Positions 44,832 through 52,576 of a DNA stretch of 64,000 bases are shown piece by piece. Under the pieces are notes generated by a model, which did not search any database, was not told the DNA's origin, and was given only the letters and a program-made list of their open reading frames with translations. This DNA comes from Symsagittifera roscoffensis. Taxonomy: Eukaryota; Xenacoelomorpha; Acoela; Convolutidae. A program made the position numbers and the translations under genes. Numbering within the stretch: the stretch's first letter is position 1; every line of letters starts with the position of its first letter. The stretch spans positions 50,851,220 to 50,915,219 of the forward strand of contig NC_087063.1 of the NCBI RefSeq assembly GCF_963678635.1, read 5' to 3'.

Positions 44832-45509
44832 GTGAAAATCTACGCCATCAAGAGACTAAGGAAGATCACAAACCCGCCGAGAAATGCTGGATTCAAAAGT
44901 TCAAAGTCAACACAGAAGAAAAGAAAACTGCAAGCAAAATTCGAAGAATTAGATATTGCGAGACGGAACGCCGCAATGAATAGTTCAAGAGAAACACTTC
45001 TGAGAGAGGAGGAGGAGGAGAAAAAACGCTTAAGGTACCCTATTGGTCTCGAAAGCTTATGTGAGGCGAGCCCGCCGGGACAACCCACCTGTGTACAACA
45101 CGACACACCAGATCGAAAAATGAAGAACCCATATGTCGAAATATTATCTGACGACGACGCTAGCGATTTAATTTTACTGAAAGACCTAAAACAACAAATT
45201 TTTACAGATCCGGACAAACGACATGATAATTCAACACAACAACAAGGGGATATTAAACAAGAAACAACTAGAAAAGACGAAACCGACCTTGAAAAAGATA
45301 AAGAAATTGACCATTCACTAATTGATCGAGATTCTGGAGACATCATTCAAGAGCGACCCACAACACCACCACTCATCCTCTTAGTTAGCTATGAGGAAGT
45401 AGACATAAGCTATCCTGAAACAACAACCACAAGACAAAGCCCAGAAGTACAAAGTCAACAAACTCTTACGAACTCAGAACTTCCAGCGAAAAGACATAAC
45501 CACTACTAA
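44832..45509 (+). CDS. Element B hydrophilic tail ORF 1
   Basis: 225 codons, Lys/Glu/Asp/Thr-rich, mostly disordered in appearance, with a basic N-terminus, a Glu run (REEEEEKKRL) and an acidic NPYVEILSDDDASDLIL word. By position it is the equivalent of the long C-terminal extension of the element A integrase ORF. No recognised domain; function unknown. Confidence 0.45.
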   Translation: MKIYAIKRLRKITNPPRNAGFKSSKSTQKKRKLQAKFEELDIARRNAAMNSSRETLLREEEEEKKRLRYPIGLESLCEASPPGQPTCVQHDTPDRKMKNPYVEILSDDDASDLILLKDLKQQIFTDPDKRHDNSTQQQGDIKQETTRKDETDLEKDKEIDHSLIDRDSGDIIQERPTTPPLILLVSYEEVDISYPETTTTRQSPEVQSQQTLTNSELPAKRHNHY

Positions 45510-45694
45510 AGACAAAAGACCTAATCACTACTAAGAACTTCGGCAAATTAACGATCACGGCTAAGCGGAAGGCCTATTCACCGACGAAATCACCGCCGCC
45601 TAAAGAATTTTCAGATTCAAATTCCCGCCACAATACTAGACCAATCCGGACCAGACAACCTCCAACTTTACTCGGAGAGAGGGTATTCACCAGC

Positions 45695-46132
45695 TTGGTA
45701 AAAACCGTAAACGACAGGGCAGGAGAACATAAGTCAACCCGAGTCTCATTTCCACCGTATGATTCTTCGGTAGAAGCAACCACTACGCAACTTGAAAGCC
45801 GCCAAATAGACATTATAGACTTAACCTCTCCAACAACTACTTCGCGACGACACCCGACCATAGTCAATCTCATTGAAGGCGGATCCGGACACGAGCAGAC
45901 AGGTTACGTAAAGCCTTCATTATCACTTTCCCCAATTGGCTGCCCCAAGAAAGTACAATTTAGATCGGAGGTATATAAATCGGAGTTTCACCCATCGGGC
46001 CTACCCTCCGAACCGGCAGACGCTATTTTGACACCGATTGTGTTCAATCCCGATTGGCTTAACGCCAACTCTATTATCTCCGCGATGGAACTTTTAGGAA
46101 GACCCATGACGCTTGACGAGCTTAGGAGATGA
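45695..46132 (+). CDS. Element B hydrophilic tail ORF 2
   Basis: 145 codons with RQIDIIDLTSPTTTS (a SUMO-interaction-like hydrophobic core followed by Ser/Thr) near residue 35. It ends in a conserved-looking WLNANSIISAMELLGRPMTL. It probably belonged to the same protein as tail ORF 1; the two are separated by a stop and a frame change. Confidence 0.4.
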   Translation: MVKTVNDRAGEHKSTRVSFPPYDSSVEATTTQLESRQIDIIDLTSPTTTSRRHPTIVNLIEGGSGHEQTGYVKPSLSLSPIGCPKKVQFRSEVYKSEFHPSGLPSEPADAILTPIVFNPDWLNANSIISAMELLGRPMTLDELRR

Positions 46133-46747
46133 ACGATCAATCAAGCTTCAAAACGTGATGCTGAGTAGACTCAGCCCAATTGGAATCTGCTATTCCCTAC
46201 AAAAAAAAAGGAAAAACTCAAACTCGCCTATGCTGATTTTTCGTTTTCTCCAGGCCCTTAACTCTCGTATTTTTTCTTTAAAAAATACTATCTCACTACT
46301 ATGGTAGTGCTTCATCTGGATTAGCCACAATCTTACTATTTGTTGCTATCTTCAATTTTAATACTAAATTTTAGTGGTTGCTAATTTTACTTTTGAGTTA
46401 ATCTAGCCAATTGTTACATATCGAACTAAAAGCTAAACTTACTATTTATTCCGTCGGGTGACAACCTGGGGCTTTTCTCGTTTCGTTGCCTCGCTAATTC
46501 ATCCCCTTGTTTGCCTCGCTATCGCATCCGGATTAGTCACTATCCTACTATCTGTTGCTAAACTTTACTTTTGTTGCTAAATATTAGTGGTTGCTTTTGA
46601 TACTTTGAGTTATTACTATTTACTCCCATCGGGTGACAACCTAGGGCCTTTCCTGTTTCGTTGCCGTGCTAATTCATACCGGTGCTTGATCACACTTCTT
46701 GTTGACGAAAAATATATGAACTGACTCAAGTGAATTTTCGCGGGGAA
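46133..46747 (+). other. Element B 3' untranslated region with an internal duplication
   Basis: A unit of about 175-210 bp is present twice, approximately 46,310-46,500 and 46,515-46,690. Shared words are GGATTAGxCAC, TAGTGGTTGCT and TCGGGTGACAACCTxGGGC. A short CGGGGAA before the LTR may be a weak polypurine tract. Confidence 0.6.
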
Positions 46748-47083
46748 TGTCAAAAAGGATATCATCGTGCGGCCTTTTATTCTTTGAATTTATTAACTAC
46801 GCTTACGTTTATTATTAATACCTGCCAAAAGCGCAACGGCTTTTGGAACAGCTGACATTGGTCATGAATCTTTTGAATGAGATCTGTTCAACTTAACCAA
46901 TTCTTAATTCAACCTTTTACTCTGTCTATTACCAAGCGTGCATTAACACGTCGTCTTTTAATCTAGTCTTAGATAAAAGTCTACTACCTAAGTAGAGATC
47001 GTAACCTGACCCGTCTTAAACTAGTCTTAGTTTAATTTAATCTTTTCAATTGTCAACCTCTTTCTTAACCTAAATTTTTAACA
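46748..47083 (+). repeat. 3' LTR of element B
   Basis: It starts TGTCAAAAAGG and ends TTTTTAACA, is uninterrupted, and is flanked by CTTTG on its outer side. It gives the empty-site sequence for the insertion found in the 5' LTR. Confidence 0.9.
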
Positions 47084-47088
47084 CTTTG

Positions 47089-48039
47089 ATGATAAACCAT
47101 GTAAGTTTTCAGCCATAACTGAAAAATATCCTCTCAAAGCCTGTAAATGACGTCTGATTAAAATAAGCTAGACATAATTTAAACTCAAATGATTCTTTGT
47201 TTTCAAATTGATGTCAAACTCGTGCTCAACACCATGCGGACTTATTCGCGTCTGTAGCTTTTCTTTCGTTAAGTTATTGATCAGTCTATGGACATAAGTA
47301 CTACACACTCGAACTAAATCTAATTACATTGAAGTTCTCTAACTCTCAACTGCACACCGCGCCCAATATCCCTATCCGATCTTAATTTAAACCGCAAGGT
47401 CCGCTGCAGTCTCGCAGAACTTCGCTCTCTCTCTCTCTCTCTCTCTTGAATATAAACATTAAGACTCGACCCAACTATCCCCAGCCGACTGCTCTAAGTG
47501 TTTCAAATCCCCCTTAACATCAACTATCTTTTTTCCTGTCCCTCAAATTCCACCCCACTGAGTACTATCTCCCTTCAGATCAGTGCCGTCGAAACAGCAA
47601 ATTTCATCGTGCTGATTCTCATCTCAAGCACATCAGTTGGGCCTGATGGCCAGTGTCCACCCAACATTGACTCATAGCCTCGGCTATTAAAATAAACCTG
47701 CCACTTGTGATTCCCAGCCATGCGGGAAAAACTACATTAATGCATCACTTGCTATTAAATCAGATTCCCGTTTGACGCCTTGGTGTTTCACCGAAACAGG
47801 CACCGACACTAGAAACATCGGTGGACCCAACCGGGGGCCCTTTTCTGCCAATTGACGAGTGGAAACCAGAACATAGTAAACAGATAGTTGAAAAATTATC
47901 AATGGAATCAAGTAAACAGAAAAAAAATTACGTGATGTGGTTTTCGAAAAAATCACAGTAGACGTGGTTTTCAAAAACATAGCCAATCAAAGATTGGAAA
48001 AGAGTTATGAACGCAAGTAAACAAAAAACACTGACTTTT
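47089..48039. other. Unassigned, GC-richer sequence with (CT)n
   Basis: No gene was seen. There is a (CT)n run at 47,424-47,446. The part from 47,340 to 47,880 is less AT-rich than its surroundings and may be an LTR or leader fragment of another element (AATAAA near 47,690), but no partner copy is present to prove it. Confidence 0.35.
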
Positions 48040-48260
48040 TCTTGAAAAAATCTTATCTTTAGATAGTCTACGAAAAGTTTACACTTCAGGCTATTTGGAT
48101 TCTAGAAGAATTTATGATTGGCGCTTTTTTAATAACATAACCCAACTAGAGAAAACTGGATCAATAGGTAAAGATTTGATTCCCCTGGGAAATCTTAAAA
48201 AAAAATTCCACTTTCGAATCTAGAAGTCGATCACGCTGTTTGTGACTTTTAAATTTTGCT
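48040..48260 (+). repeat. Direct repeat flanking element A, left copy
   Basis: It matches 55,350-55,555 in the same orientation (ATGATTG, TAACCCAA, GGxAAAxxTxxATTCCxCTGGGAAA, GAAxCTxGAAGxCGATCA). Identity is moderate. Confidence 0.5.
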
Positions 48261-48417
48261 GTTCGATCGTGGAGTTTGCCTGACTTTCAACAAAAACGGA
48301 AATTAAATTTAAAAAACCAAGAAAAATCATATTTGAGGTGAAATATGATAACTTAAATTTTTCTTCAACAAAAACAAAAAATCAGCACGACCGATATAAG
48401 GTTCTTCACTACGTTCA

Positions 48418-48471
48418 TCGACTCTTAACAACCTTCTAGATTGCATCGACTCTTAACAACCTTATAGATTG
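48418..48471 (+). repeat. Two-unit 27-bp tandem repeat
   Basis: CATCGACTCTTAACAACCTT followed by (C/A)TAGATTG occurs twice in a row just before the assembly gap. Confidence 0.8.
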
Positions 48472-48517
48472 CATAAGAAGTACTTCTAGATACTCGAATA
48501 AAGTAAATATCTTCGTT

Positions 48518-48717
48518 NNNNNNNNNNNNNNNNNNNNNNNNNNNNNNNNNNNNNNNNNNNNNNNNNNNNNNNNNNNNNNNNNNNNNNNNNNNNNNNNNNN
48601 NNNNNNNNNNNNNNNNNNNNNNNNNNNNNNNNNNNNNNNNNNNNNNNNNNNNNNNNNNNNNNNNNNNNNNNNNNNNNNNNNNNNNNNNNNNNNNNNNNNN
48701 NNNNNNNNNNNNNNNNN
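48518..48717. other. Assembly gap (200 N)
   Basis: Exactly 200 N, probably a placeholder of unknown true length. It hides the 5' LTR, leader and gag start of element A. Minus-strand ORFs that cross it are artefacts. Confidence 0.95.
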
Positions 48718-48722
48718 TAGTA

Positions 48723-49655
48723 TTGGAGAACGAAGAGAGAAAGACAAGAGGCCCACGAGTCGGACACAATGTCTTCTACAACGAAGTACAAAAGAAATTG
48801 GTGTCCAGATTATTTTTGTCTTTGGGCACAGAGGGAAAGAAGAGATTCCTACAAAAGAACCCGCATGCTGAAATATCGAAAATGACGTTCAGGGAAATTA
48901 CAGATTTGGCAGAAGTCTCATTTCAAAAAGTAAAATGTGTAACATACGAAAGATATAAGCTATTTACGAGAATGCAAGAATCTGGAGAATCTCTGGAATC
49001 ATTTCACGCAACGTTAACTGCACAAGCAGCCCGATCAGAACTGGGAGCATTGGAAAATGAAATAGTCCGCGACCTGTTTATTTCAAAAATGAAAAACATG
49101 ACATTGCAGGACACGCTGACATTCGAGACTCTAGACCCGGAAGAGGTTCTGAAAAGGGCTATAAAATTCGAACATAGCAAGTTAACCACAATGGCGTTTC
49201 AAAAGACTAATGCTGCGGCGACAGGGGGATCAAGCAGCAATTACACCTCGGGCGTGAGAATAAAACAAGAACCTGTAATGGCAGTTCGAAATATGTCGGG
49301 GACGAACAAGACTCCAAACAGAAGGGAATCGAATAAAAAACAAAACAATAACAAGATTCAAAACATGAAAACGAAACCATGTAATAGATGTGGAAGGACG
49401 TTTGACCCGGGACACCTGAAAAATTGCCCAGCAATGGGGAAAACCTGTAAACACTGTGGTAAACCCAATCATTTCGCTAAAATGTGCAGATCCCAACAAG
49501 TAAGTGAGGTTGCGGAAGACTCGGAAGGATCGGTAGAGGAATGCGATCAGATAAGTGAAAGGGTTGGGTCATGTAGTGAATTTGAAGTTGTCGGTACAAA
49601 CCTATCAACCGGAAAACGAGAGAGTTTTAAAATATGTGAAAGATCGAATCAATGA
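48723..49655 (+). CDS. gag: Element A gag
   Basis: 310 codons, open from the edge of the gap, so the true N-terminus is missing. A helical capsid-like region (residues about 20-150, with YERYKLFTRMQESGESLESF and LENEIVRDLFISKM) matches the usual Ty3/gypsy gag look. Two zinc-knuckle units follow at about residues 218-260 (CNRCGRTFDPGHLKNC and CKHCGKPNHFAKMC), then an acidic tail. It forms the particle and binds RNA. A TGA ends it, with pol following in the same frame. Confidence 0.75.
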   Translation: MENEERKTRGPRVGHNVFYNEVQKKLVSRLFLSLGTEGKKRFLQKNPHAEISKMTFREITDLAEVSFQKVKCVTYERYKLFTRMQESGESLESFHATLTAQAARSELGALENEIVRDLFISKMKNMTLQDTLTFETLDPEEVLKRAIKFEHSKLTTMAFQKTNAAATGGSSSNYTSGVRIKQEPVMAVRNMSGTNKTPNRRESNKKQNNNKIQNMKTKPCNRCGRTFDPGHLKNCPAMGKTCKHCGKPNHFAKMCRSQQVSEVAEDSEGSVEECDQISERVGSCSEFEVVGTNLSTGKRESFKICERSNQ

Positions 49656-50588
49656 AATGAGGAACAAATCAAACGGAAAATGTTACGAGTTCAGAAAATA
49701 GATTCGATTCGCGATCCAACATTGAATCGTGTAAAATCACTAAAGGCCATGGTACGAATAGATAACCAAATAATTCAATTAACAGTGGACACAGGAAGTC
49801 CAGTTTCATTCCTCAACTGGGCGACAACGAAGGAAATTATGGAAAAATCAAACAAAGTAAGATTCATTCCGTCAGACAAACTGAATTTACAAACCAAATT
49901 CGTGGACTACAACAAACAACCGATCAGTATACTGGGAGCCCTAAAGACCAATCTGAGGTCAGCGGGCTGGGAGGTAAAAGGCGCCACCTTTCTGGTACCA
50001 GAACGAAAGACCAGATGTATCATGGGACTAGACTTGCAAGGACAAGTGGGAATAGTTACTACACAAAACCCAGCGCCCAAGGAACTCACCAGGTTTGACG
50101 TGCTCATGTGCGAGCAGTCAGAAGGTTGGAAAGAAAAATTTTTCGTTCAATTTAAAAACTTATTTGAAAGACAAGGTATTTCGAAAAATCACATTGTCAG
50201 TTCAAAATTTAAATATCCATTATGTCCGATTCAAGAAAAGGGGAGAAGAATCCCAATTCATATACAAGATAAAGTCGAAAAAGAAATCGAGAAGTTATTG
50301 ACAGAAGGTCATATAACAAAACTCGATAAATGTACAAGTGATTGCTTTATCGCTCCGATTGTGATAACAGTAAAGAAAGACGATTCAATAAAATTGGCAA
50401 TGGACGCGAAACCAATCAATAGACAATTGTTCAAAAATAAATACCAAATGCCGAATGTAGATGAACTCATTGATGGGGTACGCCAGATTGTTACTGAAAA
50501 CAAAAAGGGTACGCTATATTTTTCGGTGTTAGAATTAAAATATGCGTACAGTCAATTAAAATTGGCTGCTGATACAGCTAGACAATGA
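49656..50588 (+). CDS. pol: Element A protease and first half of RT
   Basis: It continues in the gag frame after one TGA. The aspartic protease motif VDTGSPVSFL lies near residue 37 counted from the ATG at 49,680. RT begins about residue 185 (RRIPIHIQDKVEKEIEKLL), with CTSDCFIAPIVITVKK and motif A at residues about 280-291. There the expected catalytic Asp is Glu (FSVLELKYAY), which should cripple polymerisation. The frame stops at a TGA (50,586) in the place where element B has Cys (QCNFNIV). Confidence 0.75.
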   Translation, partial: NEEQIKRKMLRVQKIDSIRDPTLNRVKSLKAMVRIDNQIIQLTVDTGSPVSFLNWATTKEIMEKSNKVRFIPSDKLNLQTKFVDYNKQPISILGALKTNLRSAGWEVKGATFLVPERKTRCIMGLDLQGQVGIVTTQNPAPKELTRFDVLMCEQSEGWKEKFFVQFKNLFERQGISKNHIVSSKFKYPLCPIQEKGRRIPIHIQDKVEKEIEKLLTEGHITKLDKCTSDCFIAPIVITVKKDDSIKLAMDAKPINRQLFKNKYQMPNVDELIDGVRQIVTENKKGTLYFSVLELKYAYSQLKLAADTARQ

Positions 50589-51962
50589 AACTTCAACATT
50601 GTTGGTGGAAAAGCAACTGGAACCTACAGATTCTTGACAGGGTTCTACGGTTTAGCAGATATGCCAGCTGAATTTCAAAAGGCCATGGATAGAACCATCA
50701 ACCACGCTAAAAACACGTTCTGTTTTCTGGATGACATACTAATTGTGTCAAAGGGAAGTGAAATTGAACATGGAAATTTGGTAGAAGTATTAAAAAAATT
50801 GGATGCGGAAAATTTGGCATTGAAACTTTCAAAATGCGAATTTTTCAAACAGGAAGTGAATTGGTTGGGTCATCATCTCTCAGAAGCGGGGGTTAAACCA
50901 AAAATCACCAAAACGGAAGCGGTAGTAAATTTGAACCCGCCGAAATCGCTTAAACAGCTAAGGTCATTCCTGGGAAGTATAAATCACTTAGCTAAATTTA
51001 TACCTAACGCAGCAAGTCTAACTGAAAAATTGAGACCACTTCTAAAAGAAGAGAATAAAAAGAAAAAGTTAAAAAACATGAAACTCCCGGTAAAAAATTT
51101 TGAGTGGGGGGATGAACACACGGTAGTATTTAGTGCTATAAAAGAAGCTGTGGCAAGTATAACAAAGGTACATTATTACGATGCGACCCGAGAAACACGA
51201 GTTAAATGCGAGGCTAGCCATGATGGGCTAGGGGCTACGTTAGAACAACAAAATGATGAAGGCCAGTGGGTCCCAATTTCATTCGCATCCCGATACCTAA
51301 ATGCCCAAGAAAAAAAATATTCAACAAATGAATTGGAGTTATTGGCAGTTGTTTGGGCAGTAGATAGATATAAACACTACCTCTTGGGAAAACCATTTAC
51401 CATTGCAACTGATCATAAAGCACTTACAACAGCATTGGATGGTAATAAATCGAACAAGACCTACCAATCACGTTTAACCCGGTGGGTTGACCGGTTACTG
51501 CCATATCAGTTCAAATTAGTTCACATTCCGGGGAGGGACATGGGCATAGTTGATTATTTATCGCGTGATCCTTTCAATGATCCCTGGCCCGAATCAGAAT
51601 TAGACGAAAAATTTGTAGTAGCGACAATAAACTCCTTTCATGAAGCGTTCGACTGCTGGAACAGTAGGCTTAAAGAAACTGGGTCGCTCAACCGGAACGA
51701 AAACGTTCTAGAATGTTCTAGAAGGAATGCAAAGAAACAGTCATCAAGTAATGGTTGCTATAGCAACCAAAACGGTCAAAAACGAACAAAGCTCGACCGG
51801 AACGAGAGAAAACAGTTTTCACGACTGCAAAAACAGCTAGACACAGCAGTTCAACATAAACAGATCACTTTTTCGTCAAATCAACCCAACAAACAGTCAG
51901 TCTTAAATAATTCCAAAATCGTAAAACAACCAGTACCAGAAATTAAAAAAAAAACAGACTGA
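50589..51962 (+). CDS. pol: Element A second half of RT and RNase H
   Basis: The same frame continues after the TGA. FYGLADMPAEFQKAMDR leads to CFLDDILIVSKG with the FLDD catalytic box, then the thumb (WLGHHLSEAGVKP, LRSFLGSINHLAKFI). RNase H follows with KCEASHDGLGATLE (Glu at the usual Asp), NELELLAVVWAVDRY and IATDHKAL. The tail after PGRDMGIVDYLSRDP is Asn/Lys/Gln/Ser-rich. Another TGA (51,960) separates it from the spacer ORF in the same frame. Confidence 0.75.
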   Translation, partial: NFNIVGGKATGTYRFLTGFYGLADMPAEFQKAMDRTINHAKNTFCFLDDILIVSKGSEIEHGNLVEVLKKLDAENLALKLSKCEFFKQEVNWLGHHLSEAGVKPKITKTEAVVNLNPPKSLKQLRSFLGSINHLAKFIPNAASLTEKLRPLLKEENKKKKLKNMKLPVKNFEWGDEHTVVFSAIKEAVASITKVHYYDATRETRVKCEASHDGLGATLEQQNDEGQWVPISFASRYLNAQEKKYSTNELELLAVVWAVDRYKHYLLGKPFTIATDHKALTTALDGNKSNKTYQSRLTRWVDRLLPYQFKLVHIPGRDMGIVDYLSRDPFNDPWPESELDEKFVVATINSFHEAFDCWNSRLKETGSLNRNENVLECSRRNAKKQSSSNGCYSNQNGQKRTKLDRNERKQFSRLQKQLDTAVQHKQITFSSNQPNKQSVLNNSKIVKQPVPEIKKKTD

Positions 51963-52571
51963 AGGATCGAGATGTCAGAAAACAGATCATACGACTGGTG
52001 GTCGGGCTCACCACAAGATTGGCGAAATGAGGAACGCGAAGAGAGTCTAATGGATCCAAAGTGGAATCGCTCACTATCCAACACAAACGAACTTTCGGAA
52101 GAGAAGGAGATCACAGAGACAGTTCAGCGTACAAGGAAAATAATTAGAGGGAGCCGAAAAAACAGAGATAGCTCCGACAGCGAAACACGACATGCATCAC
52201 GGGTGAAATGGCAGCTTGAACCGGATCAACAAAGAGAAGCAGATCAAAGACTACTCTCATTCTGGCAACTAATAGGCGGAGAAGACAATATACGGGAAAA
52301 GAGAGAACTGGTGGCACACACACAAGAAGTCAAGGACAGCTCGGAACATGAATCGAGTTCAGCGTTGACTAAACCAATCGCATCGGCGGAACGGAAACTC
52401 AGTGAGGTGCAGGTAATAGAGATGGACCTGACGACTAGAGAAGAGGCGGAGAGTGAAGAAGAAGTGTGCTCGATAGAACCGCCGAAGGGACTGGGAAAAA
52501 CAAAACTGCAAAAACAGCAACAAGTAGAGACCCTGGACAATTTAGCAAAACTGTTCGATAAAGTTTACTAG
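51963..52571 (+). CDS. Element A spacer ORF between RNase H and integrase
   Basis: About 200 codons, highly charged (Glu, Arg, Lys, Ser), no membrane segment, with a Trp-rich start (SYDWWSGSPQDW). Near residue 150 it has a hydrophobic-acidic word QVIEMDLTTREEAESEEE that looks like a SUMO-interaction motif. No known domain. It is in frame with pol and ends 6 bp before the first integrase codon shown here, overlapping the integrase frame by about 10 nt. Confidence 0.5.
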   Translation, partial: RIEMSENRSYDWWSGSPQDWRNEEREESLMDPKWNRSLSNTNELSEEKEITETVQRTRKIIRGSRKNRDSSDSETRHASRVKWQLEPDQQREADQRLLSFWQLIGGEDNIREKRELVAHTQEVKDSSEHESSSALTKPIASAERKLSEVQVIEMDLTTREEAESEEEVCSIEPPKGLGKTKLQKQQQVETLDNLAKLFDKVY

Positions 52572-52576
52572 CAGAA

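Larger units (their letters stand above)
38519..47083 (+). mobile_element. Element B: Ty3/gypsy-like LTR retrotransposon with both LTRs
   Basis: It is bounded by LTRs starting TGTCAAAA and ending in TTTTTAACA (3') or TTTTTAATA (5'). CTTTG is duplicated on both sides (38,514-38,518 and 47,084-47,088). The interior shows a primer binding site, gag, protease, RT, RNase H and integrase in the Ty3/gypsy order, then two hydrophilic ORFs. Stops and frameshifts make it non-autonomous. The intact target duplication shows this is one original insertion. Its family is related to that of element A. Confidence 0.85.

Noticed and set aside
44840-45346. 168-codon minus-strand ORF rich in Ser and Cys
   Set aside because: Shadow of the plus-strand tail ORF of element B; no motif and no context.
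48425-48791. Three minus-strand ORFs across the gap
   Set aside because: They are open only because the 200 N have no stops.
50586-50588. TGA as selenocysteine in RT
   Set aside because: Although it replaces a Cys, RT has no known need for selenocysteine, no SECIS-like element was recognised, and a point mutation is simpler.
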